From an uncultured Lachnospiraceae bacterium (GTDB lineage: Bacteria; Bacillota; Clostridia; Lachnospirales; Lachnospiraceae): a stretch of DNA of 64,000 bases. Numbering within the stretch: the stretch's first letter is position 1; each line of letters opens with the position of its first letter. The translations under genes and the position numbers were made by a program. Positions 1 through 8,102 of this stretch are shown piece by piece. The notes beneath the pieces were generated by a model. The model was not told the origin of the DNA, searched no databases, and worked only from the letters and a program-made list of their open reading frames with translations. The stretch is from contig UQDA01000014.1 of assembly GCA_900539715.1 (NCBI GenBank), positions 1 through 64,000 of the forward strand, written 5' to 3'.

Positions 1-79
1 TAGGGCGGGCTTAGAGCCCGCGTCCCGAGCCACCCGTTTTACGGGTGGGGGCGACTATGTGTACTCGCGCACTTTTTTA
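1..79 (+). promoter_or_regulatory. structured leader / terminator-like hairpins upstream of acpP
   Basis: The window opens inside a GC-rich structured segment. Visible hairpins are CGGGC/GCCCG around TTAGA (6-20) and CACCCGT/ACGGGTG (31-47), the latter enclosed by CGTCCC/GGGGCG. A short GCGA/TCGC stem (51-68) follows and leads into a T-run at 73-78. It could be the 3' end of an upstream transcript (intrinsic terminator) or an attenuating leader of the fatty-acid operon. The left end is cut off, so the full structure cannot be judged. Confidence 0.35.
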
Positions 80-100
80 TAATTATTTTAGAAAATAGAA

Positions 101-122
101 CGCTCGTGGAACGCTCGTGGCC
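101..122. repeat. 11-bp tandem repeat
   Basis: AACGCTCGTGG occurs twice head to tail between the leader hairpins and the acpP ribosome binding site. It is non-coding and its function is unknown; it may be replication slippage or a repeated protein-binding site in the leader of the fatty-acid operon. Confidence 0.6.
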
Positions 123-223
123 TTATGGAGGAACTTTGGGGAGGATATAATCGGTTTCACAGGCGATGGCTCTGAATCAGGAAGGGAGCGCAGCCTGAAA
201 TTATATTTTGGAGGCATTTTATC

Positions 224-445
224 ATGTATTTTGACGCTATTGCAAAAATCGTTTCGGAACGTACAGGCTGTGAGCTTTCTGATGTAAAGCCTGAAAGCAG
301 ATTTTCTGAGCTTGGCATCGACTCTCTTGATACGGTAGAACTTCTGATGGAGCTGGAGGATGAGCTTGGGATTGAAATCGAGCTGGACCAGAAGGTGGAA
401 ACGATAGATGACCTGGATAAATTTATCCAGAGCAAGCAGGGGTAA
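224..445 (+). CDS. acpP: acyl carrier protein
   Basis: This 73-residue acidic protein carries growing acyl chains on a 4'-phosphopantetheine arm during fatty-acid synthesis in the cytoplasm. The attachment serine is S34 in the canonical LGIDSLDTVE motif, and the helical, Glu/Asp-rich composition and length are typical of AcpP. A strong ribosome binding site (TTGGAGG) precedes the ATG. It is the first gene seen in a run of fatty-acid genes and ends 4 nt before fabK. The upstream neighbour (often fabH or a regulator such as fabT in related genomes) is outside the window. Confidence 0.96.
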   Translation: MYFDAIAKIVSERTGCELSDVKPESRFSELGIDSLDTVELLMELEDELGIEIELDQKVETIDDLDKFIQSKQG

Positions 446-449
446 TGCC

Positions 450-1394
450 ATGATAAAGTCAGCAATTTGTGAAATGCTTGGAATCCGGTATCCCATATTT
501 CAGGGAGGAATGGCGTGGATCGCTGACGGTAAACTGGCCGCTGCCGTATCAAACGGCGGCGGTCTTGGCATTATCGCGGCGGGAAATGCCCCGGGAGAGT
601 ATGTGAGGGAACAGATAAGGAACGCTCGGAAGCTTACCGACCGTCCTATCGGTGTAAATATTATGCTGATGAGCCCCTTTGCAGATGAGGTGGCGAAAGT
701 GGCAGCAGAGGAAAAAGCGGATGTGGTGACGACAGGAGCCGGAAATCCGTCAAAATATATGGCAGGCTGGAAGGAAGCAGGCATAAAGGTGATCCCGGTC
801 GTTGCTTCCGTAGCGCTCGCAAAGCTGATGGAGCGGGTGGGAGCATCTGCGGTCATCGCGGAAGGCGGCGAAAGCGGCGGACATGTGGGAGAACTTACGA
901 CGATGGTATTGGTACCGCAGATATGCGATGCCGTATCGATTCCGGTCATCGCGGCGGGCGGTATCGCGGACGGAAGAGGGGCTGCGGCAGCCTTTCTGCT
1001 GGGCGCACAGGGGATTCAGATGGGCACCCGTTTCCTGAGCGCGCAGGAATGCAGCATCCATCCGGTTTATAAGCAGAAAATCCTAAAGGCGACGGACCTC
1101 TGTACGATGGTGACCGGAAAACGTCTGGGTCATCCGGTCAGGAGCCTGAGAACGCAGTTTGCCCGGGATTATACAAAGGCAGAATACGGCGGGATGCCGG
1201 ATGAAGAGCTGGAGGCGCTGGGAGAAAATTCCTGGCGCCGCGCTGTCGTGGAAGGAGACACGGAAAAGGGATGTTTTCTGTCAGGTCAGATCGCCGCGAT
1301 GGTGAAAAAGGAACAGCCAGCAGCAGAGATTGTCCGGGAAGTGGCAGAAGAGGCTGAAAAAGTTCTCGGGAGGGCATCACAGTGGATAGGATAG
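450..1394 (+). CDS. fabK: FabK-type enoyl-ACP reductase (FMN-dependent)
   Basis: The 314-residue product resembles the nitronate monooxygenase/FabK TIM-barrel flavoproteins that perform the last reduction of the elongation cycle (trans-2-enoyl-ACP to acyl-ACP). The N-terminus LGIRYPIFQGGMAWI, the glycine-rich GEGGESGGH-type segment (encoded near 862-890) and the IAAGGIADGRG phosphate-binding loop are characteristic. The start is the ATG at 450, which begins MIKSAICEMLGI; longer readings run back into acpP. No fabI or fabL lies in this operon, so FabK is probably the enoyl reductase. The end overlaps fabD by 13 bp. Confidence 0.93.
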   Translation: MIKSAICEMLGIRYPIFQGGMAWIADGKLAAAVSNGGGLGIIAAGNAPGEYVREQIRNARKLTDRPIGVNIMLMSPFADEVAKVAAEEKADVVTTGAGNPSKYMAGWKEAGIKVIPVVASVALAKLMERVGASAVIAEGGESGGHVGELTTMVLVPQICDAVSIPVIAAGGIADGRGAAAAFLLGAQGIQMGTRFLSAQECSIHPVYKQKILKATDLCTMVTGKRLGHPVRSLRTQFARDYTKAEYGGMPDEELEALGENSWRRAVVEGDTEKGCFLSGQIAAMVKKEQPAAEIVREVAEEAEKVLGRASQWIG

Positions 1395-2278
1395 CATTTG
1401 TATTTTCGGGACAGGGCGACCAGTATCCGGGAATGGGAAAAGAGCTTTTTGAAAAGTATCCGGCGGCAAAGCAGGAATTTTTATGGTGTGAAAAGCTGCG
1501 TCCCGGCACGCTCAGGCAGTGTTTCGAGGGAACGAAGGAAGAGTTAAAGGAAACAAAAAATACGCAGCCCTGCCTGTATGCGGTAGAGCTTGCGGGCGCA
1601 GCAGCGCTGATGGAAGCCGGAGTGATGCCGAAAGCAGTCGCGGGATTTTCCCTTGGAGAGGTCGCGGCAGCGTCCGTGAGCGGACTGTTTGACCGGGAGA
1701 CCGGGTTTTTGCTGGTATGCCGGAGAGCAGAGCTGATGCAGAGGGAAGCGGGAAAACAGGATACGTTTATGGCGGCGGTCTTAAAGCTGACGTCAGAAAA
1801 GGTGGGAGAGATATGCGGAAGATATGAAGGTATCTATCCGGTCAATTATAACTGTTCCGGGCAGACTGCAGTTTCCGGACTTTCGGAGAAACGGAAAGAA
1901 TTTCTGGAGGCGGTAAAGGCAGAGGGCGGAAGAGCGGTCGTACTGAACGTGTCAGGAGCGTTCCATTCCCCGTTCATGGAGGAAGCGGCGGCTGATTTTT
2001 CAAAGGAGCTGGAAAAGGTGATGTTCAGGAAAAACAGCATACCTCTTTATTCCGATATGACGGGAACGCCCTATACGTCTGATGCGGCAGGACTGCTTGC
2101 GCGGCAGATATGCAGCCCGGTGAGATGGGAAGCGCTTATCAGAAATATGGTGTCGGACGGCATTGATACGTTTATCGAGATAGGCCCGGGGAAAACGCTG
2201 ACGAATATGATAAAAAAGATAAAACCTGAAGTAAAGGCTTTTTCAATAGAAGAATATCTGGCGGAGGTAGAAGATTGA
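1382..2278 (+). CDS. fabD: malonyl-CoA:ACP transacylase
   Basis: This 298-residue acyltransferase moves malonyl from CoA to ACP. The N-terminal FVFSGQGDQYPGMG signature and nucleophile S90 in GFSLGE are visible; the family norm is GHSxGE, so Phe replaces the usual His before the serine. The later ASGAFHSPFM-type histidine segment (VSGAFHSPFME) is present. Translation starts at a GTG overlapping the end of fabK, preceded by GGGAGGG. Length and position between fabK and fabG agree with the common Clostridia and Streptococcus order. Confidence 0.95.
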   Translation: MDRIAFVFSGQGDQYPGMGKELFEKYPAAKQEFLWCEKLRPGTLRQCFEGTKEELKETKNTQPCLYAVELAGAAALMEAGVMPKAVAGFSLGEVAAASVSGLFDRETGFLLVCRRAELMQREAGKQDTFMAAVLKLTSEKVGEICGRYEGIYPVNYNCSGQTAVSGLSEKRKEFLEAVKAEGGRAVVLNVSGAFHSPFMEEAAADFSKELEKVMFRKNSIPLYSDMTGTPYTSDAAGLLARQICSPVRWEALIRNMVSDGIDTFIEIGPGKTLTNMIKKIKPEVKAFSIEEYLAEVED

Positions 2279-2304
2279 AAACGCTCCGGGAGGGAGGTAG
2301 AAAA

Positions 2305-3033
2305 ATGCTGAATGGAAAAATCGCGGTGATAACCGGGGGCTCCAGAGGGATAGGAGCTGCGGTCGTACATAAATTCGCATCACTGGGAGCGGATATCGCC
2401 GTCATTTATGCAGGAAATACGGCTGGCGCGGAAGCGGTCTGCGAAGCCTGCAGGACACGGTACGGCGTAAAAGCGAAGGCGTATCAGTGCGATGTGGCGG
2501 ATTTTGATGCTGTAAAAGAAACGACAGCAAATATAAAGGCGGATTTTGGAGCAGTACACATCCTTGTCAACAATGCCGGGATTACAAGAGACGGGCTGTT
2601 AGCGATGATGAAGGAAAAAGATTTTGATGATGTAGTGGATACCAATCTAAAGGGCGCTTTTCATATGATACGGCATCTGGCGGGGATTTTTATCCGGAAC
2701 AGGGAAGGCTGCATCATTAATATCTCATCGGTAGTGGGACTGTCTGGCAATGCGGGACAGTGTAACTATGCGGCATCAAAGGCGGGGCTGATAGGATTGA
2801 CAAAATCTGTGGCAAAGGAGCTTGCGGCAAAAGGCGTGCGCTGTAATGCGATAGCGCCGGGCTTTATCGAGACGGATATGACGCAGAATCAGAAAGAAAA
2901 TCCGATGCTTTCCATGATTCCGTTGGGAAGGACCGGAAGAGCAGAGGAGATTGCGGAGGCAGCCGCTTATCTGGCGTGTGCAGGCTATGTGACAGGAGAG
3001 GTACTGCGCGTAGACGGCGGGCTTGCGATGTGA
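2305..3033 (+). CDS. fabG: 3-oxoacyl-ACP reductase
   Basis: This 242-residue short-chain dehydrogenase reduces 3-oxoacyl-ACP with NADPH. It shows the Rossmann motif TGGSRGIG, the NNAG motif, and the catalytic Ser-Tyr-Lys arrangement in ISSVVG and YAASKAG. The C-terminal VDGGLAM ending is typical. The ATG at 2305 follows a good Shine-Dalgarno (GGGAGGTAG) and gives MLNGKIAVITGG; a TTG at 2275 is in frame but would add ten atypical residues. It lies 26 nt after fabD and 11 nt before fabF. Confidence 0.95.
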   Translation: MLNGKIAVITGGSRGIGAAVVHKFASLGADIAVIYAGNTAGAEAVCEACRTRYGVKAKAYQCDVADFDAVKETTANIKADFGAVHILVNNAGITRDGLLAMMKEKDFDDVVDTNLKGAFHMIRHLAGIFIRNREGCIINISSVVGLSGNAGQCNYAASKAGLIGLTKSVAKELAAKGVRCNAIAPGFIETDMTQNQKENPMLSMIPLGRTGRAEEIAEAAAYLACAGYVTGEVLRVDGGLAM

Positions 3034-3044
3034 TGGAGGGAAAC

Positions 3045-4283
3045 ATGACAGAAAACAGAAAAGTCGTTGTGACAGGAATGGGCGCTGTCACTCCGTTGGG
3101 AAATGATGTGGCACAGACGTGGGACGGTCTGAAAAACGGCAGGAACGGGATAGGGCCGATCACACTTTTTGATACGGAAAATTTCAAGGCAAAGCTTGCG
3201 GCAGAGGTTCGGGGCTTTGACCCGAAACAATATATGGAGGTAAATGAAGTGCTCCGTACCGACCGGTACGCGCAGTTTGCGGTTGCGGCGGCACAGCAGG
3301 CGGCAGAGGAGAGCGGAATAGAAGGCACGGTCGAGCCGGAGCGGTTTGCCGTTTTGTTCGGCACGGGTATCGGCGGCATCAATACCTTTGAAAAAGAGCA
3401 TACGAAGCTTCTGGAAAAGGGGCCGCGGAGAGTATCGCCTTTATTTGTGCCGATGATGATAGGCAACATGGCGGCTGGACTGATAGCGATACGCCATGGC
3501 TGTCAGGGGCCTGCGATGCCTGCGGTCACAGCCTGCGCATCGGGTTCGAATGCGATAGGGGAAGCAATGCGGCTCATCCGTCACGGTTACGCGGATGCAG
3601 TGATAACCGGCGGAACAGAGGCGGCAATATGTCCTTCCGCAGTGGCGGGCTTTGCAAATATGCAGGCATTGTCCTGCGCAGAGGAGCCGGATGAGGCATC
3701 TTTACCCTTTGATGAGCGCAGAGGCGGATTCGTCATGGGAGAAGGGGCAGTGGCTTTGATTCTGGAAGAGTATGAGCATGCAAAGGCACGCGGGGCAAAG
3801 ATTTACGGTGAAGTGTGCGGATACGGCTCTACCTGCGACGCTTATCACATCACTGCGCCCAGACCGGATGCGGACGGCGGTGCGCGGGCGATGCTGCAGG
3901 CGATGGAGGAAGCGGGATACACAGAGCAGGATATCGTATATGTAAACGCCCATGGCACGGGAACGCCGATGAATGATGAACTGGAAACGATTGCCATCAA
4001 AAAGGCGCTGGGCAGCGAGGCGTCAAAGAAAGCGCTCGTAAGCTCCACAAAATCCATGACGGGACATATGCTGGGCGCTGCCGGGGCAGTTGAGGCGATG
4101 GCATGCCTGCTCGCATTGGAGGAAGGCGTGATACCGCCTACCATAAATCTAAAGAAACAGGATGAGAAATGCGACTTAAATTGCGTGCCGGGTCAGGCTG
4201 TCAGGGCGGATATTACGCTGGCGCTCTCCAATTCGCTGGGATTTGGCGGTCACAATGCCTGCCTTGCGTTCAGAAAGGTGTGA
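3045..4283 (+). CDS. fabF: 3-oxoacyl-ACP synthase II
   Basis: The 412-residue condensing enzyme elongates acyl-ACP with malonyl-ACP. The start MTENRKVVVTGMGAVTPLGN follows GGAGGG. The active-site cysteine lies in TACASGSNAIG, the two catalytic histidines in NAHGTGTPMND and TGHMLGAAGAVEA, and the C-terminal GFGGHNACL loop is intact. The length is normal for FabF. It lies between fabG and accB with almost no spacing. Confidence 0.96.
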   Translation: MTENRKVVVTGMGAVTPLGNDVAQTWDGLKNGRNGIGPITLFDTENFKAKLAAEVRGFDPKQYMEVNEVLRTDRYAQFAVAAAQQAAEESGIEGTVEPERFAVLFGTGIGGINTFEKEHTKLLEKGPRRVSPLFVPMMIGNMAAGLIAIRHGCQGPAMPAVTACASGSNAIGEAMRLIRHGYADAVITGGTEAAICPSAVAGFANMQALSCAEEPDEASLPFDERRGGFVMGEGAVALILEEYEHAKARGAKIYGEVCGYGSTCDAYHITAPRPDADGGARAMLQAMEEAGYTEQDIVYVNAHGTGTPMNDELETIAIKKALGSEASKKALVSSTKSMTGHMLGAAGAVEAMACLLALEEGVIPPTINLKKQDEKCDLNCVPGQAVRADITLALSNSLGFGGHNACLAFRKV

Positions 4284-4289
4284 TAGTTT

Positions 4290-4718
4290 ATGAATGAAGC
4301 AGAGATTCGCAAATACGGAGAGCTGATGAGAGAGCTCGGGCTTACCGGTCTGGAGATAACAGACGATAAAAACAGGGTGCGCCTGGAGCGGATGGCGACA
4401 GTTACTAAGGAACAGGACTGTTTAGCGACTGTGTCTGTGCCGGAAAAAAAGAGGGAGGAGACAGAAGACTGTATCAGTGTGACGTCTCCCATCGTCGGCA
4501 TATTTTATGCGGCTCCCGCGGAAAATGCCGATCCTTATGTGGCGGCCGGCGAAAAGGTGAAAAAAGGGCAGACGCTCTGCATTGTGGAAGCGATGAAGCT
4601 GATGAATGAGATAACGGCTGAGGAAGACGGCATTATCACAGAGGTATGTGCAGCCGACGGACAGGTTGTAGAATACGGAACAGAGCTGTTCCGTATCAGG
4701 AGGCAGGAACATGAATAG
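4290..4718 (+). CDS. accB: biotin carboxyl carrier protein of acetyl-CoA carboxylase
   Basis: The 142-residue carrier holds biotin for acetyl-CoA carboxylase, the enzyme that makes malonyl-CoA. The biotinylated lysine sits in the canonical EAMKLMNE motif, in a C-terminal biotinyl domain beginning at ITSPIVG-like VTSPIVGIFY. The N-terminal helix (MNEAEIRKYGELMRELGLTGLEI) is the family's typical start, followed by a short Glu/Lys linker instead of the Pro/Ala-rich hinge of enterobacteria. It overlaps fabZ by 8 bp. Confidence 0.95.
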   Translation: MNEAEIRKYGELMRELGLTGLEITDDKNRVRLERMATVTKEQDCLATVSVPEKKREETEDCISVTSPIVGIFYAAPAENADPYVAAGEKVKKGQTLCIVEAMKLMNEITAEEDGIITEVCAADGQVVEYGTELFRIRRQEHE

Positions 4719-5133
4719 AGAAGAGCTGATGGGGATTTTGCCTCACAGGGATGCGATGCTTTTGCTGGATGATGCAAAAGATCAGGACGGCGAAGCAGTG
4801 GGACATTATGCGGTACGCGGCGATGAATTTTTCTTAAAAGGCCATTTTCCGGGAAATCCGATCGTCCCCGGAGTCATCCTGTGCGAAATTCTGGCGCAGA
4901 CTGCCTGTGTACTGCTGCAGGAAGAAGCGGATGGAAAGAGTGGAAAAACGCCAATGTATACAGGTCTTGACCAGGTACGTTTCAAATCTCCGGTAAGGCC
5001 GGGGGATACCGTGGAAACAAGATGCCGGATCGTGCGTAAAAAGCATCCGTTTTATTTTGCGGAAGGAACGGTCAGCGTGGACGGCAGACTTTGCGTGTCC
5101 GCACGATTTTCCTTTGCGATGACAGGAGAGTGA
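4711..5133 (+). CDS. fabZ: 3-hydroxyacyl-ACP dehydratase
   Basis: This 140-residue hot-dog-fold dehydratase converts 3-hydroxyacyl-ACP to trans-2-enoyl-ACP. The active-site signature GHFPGNPIVPGVILCE contains the catalytic His, and the Glu follows within the same helix. PHRDAMLLLD near the N-terminus is the usual FabZ opening. It starts inside the end of accB and stops 2 nt before accC. No fabA/fabN-type isomerase copy is seen. Confidence 0.95.
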   Translation: MNREELMGILPHRDAMLLLDDAKDQDGEAVGHYAVRGDEFFLKGHFPGNPIVPGVILCEILAQTACVLLQEEADGKSGKTPMYTGLDQVRFKSPVRPGDTVETRCRIVRKKHPFYFAEGTVSVDGRLCVSARFSFAMTGE

Positions 5134-5135
5134 CT

Positions 5136-6443
5136 ATGTTCTCAAAAATATTGGTCGCCAACCGGGGCGAGATAGCTGTCCGTATCATACGGGCGTGTAA
5201 GGAAATGGGCGTGGCGACAGTCGCGGTGTATTCCGAGGAGGATAAAAACGCGCTCCATGTGGCGCTCGCCGACCAGAGCTTTTGTATCGGAGGCGCGGAG
5301 GCTTCGGAGAGCTATCTGAAGGAAGAACAGATCGTGAGCGCCGCGGTGCTGGCAGGCGCCCAGGCGATACATCCCGGATATGGCTTTCTTTCGGAAAACG
5401 CTCATTTTGCGAGGCTTTGCAAAAAAAACGGCATCGTGTTTATCGGTCCTGACGCGGAGAGTATGGAGCGGCTTGGAGATAAGGCAATCCTAAAGGAGCT
5501 GATACGGGATACGGGGCTGCGGGTGATTCCGGGAACAAAGGCGCTTTCCGGCGTGGAAGAGGCGAAGCGGGAGGCGAAAAAGACAGGTTATCCCGTTATG
5601 CTGAAAGCATGCGCCGGAGGCGGCGGACGGGGAATCCGCCTGATACGGACGGAAAATGAGCTGGAAGCCGCATATATGCAGGCATCGGGAGAGGCGCTTT
5701 CCGCCTTCGGAGACGGCAGCCTGTATCTGGAAAAATATATTTTTCCGGCAAGGCATGTGGAGCTTCAGATTCTGGCGGATGAATACGGGAACGCGGTATG
5801 CCTTGGAGACAGGGATTGTTCCATGCAGCGCAGGAATCAGAAGCTTTTGGAAGAGACTCCATCCCCTGCGGTAAATGACAGACAGCGAAAAGAAATCATG
5901 GCGCTTTCTGTGGAAGCGGTCAAAAAGATAGGATATGTGGGAGCGGGGACGCTGGAATTTCTGCTGGATAAAGAGGGCAGCTTCTGGTTTATGGAAATGA
6001 ACGTGCGGCTGCAGGTGGAGCACTGCGTAACGGAAATGCTGACGGGCTTTGACCTCGTAAAATGGCAGATACGTATTGCGGCGGGTATTCCGCTGAATTT
6101 TACGCAGGAGGAAGTAAGGCTGACGGGCGCGGCTATCGAATGCCGCATCAATGCGGGAAGCTGCGGAACGCTGAAAATGCTCCATGTCCCCGGCGGCCCT
6201 TCTGTCCGGTTTGATACCTGTCTGATAGAGGGCACTTCCGTATCTCCATATTATGACCCGCTGCTTGGAAAGCTGATAGTATATGCGAAGACGAGGGAGG
6301 AGACGCTGCGAAAAATGCGCGCGTCCCTGTGTGAGCTTGTGATAGAGGGAATCGCCACAAATATCGGCGAACAGCTGCAGATAGTAGAGGACGAAAGGTT
6401 CGCTTCCGGCAATTACGATCTGACTTTTATGGGAAACAGGTGA
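5136..6443 (+). CDS. accC: biotin carboxylase subunit of acetyl-CoA carboxylase
   Basis: The 435-residue ATP-grasp enzyme carboxylates biotin on AccB. It begins MFSKILVANRGEIAVRIIRA, has the glycine-rich ATP loop ACAGGGGRGIRL, the EKYIFPARHVELQILAD strand, the RDCSMQRRNQK segment, and MEMNVRLQVEHCVTE with the metal ligands and catalytic Arg. It is slightly shorter than the usual ~447 residues. The ATG at 5136 is chosen because the family N-terminus starts there. Confidence 0.95.
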   Translation: MFSKILVANRGEIAVRIIRACKEMGVATVAVYSEEDKNALHVALADQSFCIGGAEASESYLKEEQIVSAAVLAGAQAIHPGYGFLSENAHFARLCKKNGIVFIGPDAESMERLGDKAILKELIRDTGLRVIPGTKALSGVEEAKREAKKTGYPVMLKACAGGGGRGIRLIRTENELEAAYMQASGEALSAFGDGSLYLEKYIFPARHVELQILADEYGNAVCLGDRDCSMQRRNQKLLEETPSPAVNDRQRKEIMALSVEAVKKIGYVGAGTLEFLLDKEGSFWFMEMNVRLQVEHCVTEMLTGFDLVKWQIRIAAGIPLNFTQEEVRLTGAAIECRINAGSCGTLKMLHVPGGPSVRFDTCLIEGTSVSPYYDPLLGKLIVYAKTREETLRKMRASLCELVIEGIATNIGEQLQIVEDERFASGNYDLTFMGNR

Positions 6444-6447
6444 GAAA

Positions 6448-7308
6448 ATGGCGTTATTGAATTTTTTGAAGCCGAAAAATAAATTGGAAGAGGGAGGGCG
6501 TACCTTTGCGCCCGTGCAGCAGGATGACGGCGAGCCTCAGAAAAAGTGCCCGAACTGCCATAAGGAAATTCCAGTGAGCTATTTGTGGGGAAACCGGATG
6601 GTATGCTCCTGCGGCTATCATTTTCGGATGAAGGCGCGTCAGCGGATACGGATGGTTGCAGATAAGGACAGCTTCCGCGAGCTGTATGCGGATGTAAAGT
6701 CCGCAAATCCGCTGGATTTTCCGGGATATTCCGAAAAGCTGGATACCGTGCGCTCTGCCGGCGGCGAGGCAGAAGCGGTCATCTGCGGTACGGCGCAGAT
6801 AGGCGGAAGAGACTGCTGCCTGTTCGTGATGGAGCCGTATTTTATGATGGGGAGCATGGGGAGCGCCGTTGGGGAAAAGATAACCCGCCTGTTTGAATAT
6901 GCGGTGGAAAAAAGGCTTCCTGTCATCGGCTATACCGTATCCGGCGGTGCACGGATGCAGGAAGGGCTGTTGTCGCTGATGCAGATGGCGAAAACGAGCG
7001 CGGCGGTCAAGCGCCACAGCGATGCAGAGCTTTTGTATATAGCGGTGCTTACAGATCCCACGACAGGGGGAGTGACTGCCAGCTTTGCAATGGAGGCGGA
7101 CATTATTTTGGCAGAGCCCGGAGCGACAGTCGGGTTTGCGGGAGCGAGAGTGGTCGAGCAGACGACGAAAAAATCACTTCCGGAGGGCTTCCAGAAAGCG
7201 GAATTTGTGCTGCAGCATGGCTTTATCGACAGCATTGTAGGCAGAGCAGAGCAAGGAAGCTATCTGGAGCAGCTTTTGAGAATGCATGACGGGAGGGCGG
7301 CTTTATGA
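6448..7308 (+). CDS. accD: acetyl-CoA carboxylase carboxyltransferase subunit beta
   Basis: The 286-residue beta half of the carboxyltransferase transfers CO2 from biotin to acetyl-CoA. An N-terminal four-cysteine zinc ribbon is visible (CPNCHKEI, then CSCGYHF), followed by the crotonase-like domain with the oxyanion-hole segment SGGARMQEGLLSLMQMAK and PTTGGVTASFAMEADI. It overlaps accA by 4 bp (ATGA), which suggests coupled synthesis of the alpha2beta2 complex. Confidence 0.95.
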   Translation: MALLNFLKPKNKLEEGGRTFAPVQQDDGEPQKKCPNCHKEIPVSYLWGNRMVCSCGYHFRMKARQRIRMVADKDSFRELYADVKSANPLDFPGYSEKLDTVRSAGGEAEAVICGTAQIGGRDCCLFVMEPYFMMGSMGSAVGEKITRLFEYAVEKRLPVIGYTVSGGARMQEGLLSLMQMAKTSAAVKRHSDAELLYIAVLTDPTTGGVTASFAMEADIILAEPGATVGFAGARVVEQTTKKSLPEGFQKAEFVLQHGFIDSIVGRAEQGSYLEQLLRMHDGRAAL

Positions 7309-8102
7309 GCATAGCATCCTATGAAAGGGTGAAACTTGCCCGCGACGGTAAAAGACCTGTAGGGCTGGATTATATCCAAAATATTTTTGAAGGCTTTCTG
7401 GAATTTCACGGAGACAGACGTTTCGGGGATGATCCTGCGGTAGTGGGAGGTATCGCTTTGCTGAACGGGAAACCGGTAACCGTGATAGCCATTGAAAAAG
7501 GACATACGGCGAAGGAGCGCAGCAGGCGCAATTTCGGAGCGCCGATGCCGGAAGGATACCGGAAGGCGCTGCGGCTGATGAAGCAGGCTGAAAAATTCGG
7601 AAGACCGGTGGTATGCTTTGTCGATACGTCGGGGGCAAACTGTCAGGTCGGCGCGGAGGAGCGCGGGCAGGGACAGGCAATTGCAGAAAACCTGCTGGAG
7701 CTGTCCACTTTGTGCGTGCCCGTAATCTCGATACTTACAGGAGAAGGGGGAAGCGGCGGCGCGCTTGCGCTGGCAGCGGCAGACAGGGTGTGGATGCTGG
7801 AAAACGCGGTTTATTCCGTGATTTCCCCGGAGGGCTGTGCCAGTATCCTGTGGAAAGATCCGTCCATGGCGCAGGAGGCTGCGGAAAGCCTTAAGCTGAC
7901 TGCAAAGGATGCAAAAGCGCTCGGTGTAGTCGAACGTATCCTTTCGGAGAGAGAGCTTGGAAAAATGGAATTTTACGACCGGGTCAGAGGACTTTTGGCA
8001 AAGGAGCTGGATGGTCTGATGAAAGATGCGGAGCTTGTGGGAAAGCGTTATGAGCGGTTCCGGAAGTTCGGTGCCGATGCTGTCATGAAGGAGCAGGGAT
8101 GA
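7305..8102 (+). CDS. accA: acetyl-CoA carboxylase carboxyltransferase subunit alpha
   Basis: The 265-residue alpha subunit pairs with AccD. Family features include the DYIQNIFEGFLEFHGDR region, RNFGAPMPEGYRKALRLM, DTSGANCQVGAEERGQG, GEGGSGGALALAAADRVWM and a C-terminal SPEGCASILWKD. It is shorter than E. coli AccA (about 319 residues) because the N-terminal helical extension is short, as in many Clostridia. Its stop overlaps the start of the acyl-CoA synthetase by 4 bp. Confidence 0.95.
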   Translation: MSIASYERVKLARDGKRPVGLDYIQNIFEGFLEFHGDRRFGDDPAVVGGIALLNGKPVTVIAIEKGHTAKERSRRNFGAPMPEGYRKALRLMKQAEKFGRPVVCFVDTSGANCQVGAEERGQGQAIAENLLELSTLCVPVISILTGEGGSGGALALAAADRVWMLENAVYSVISPEGCASILWKDPSMAQEAAESLKLTAKDAKALGVVERILSERELGKMEFYDRVRGLLAKELDGLMKDAELVGKRYERFRKFGADAVMKEQG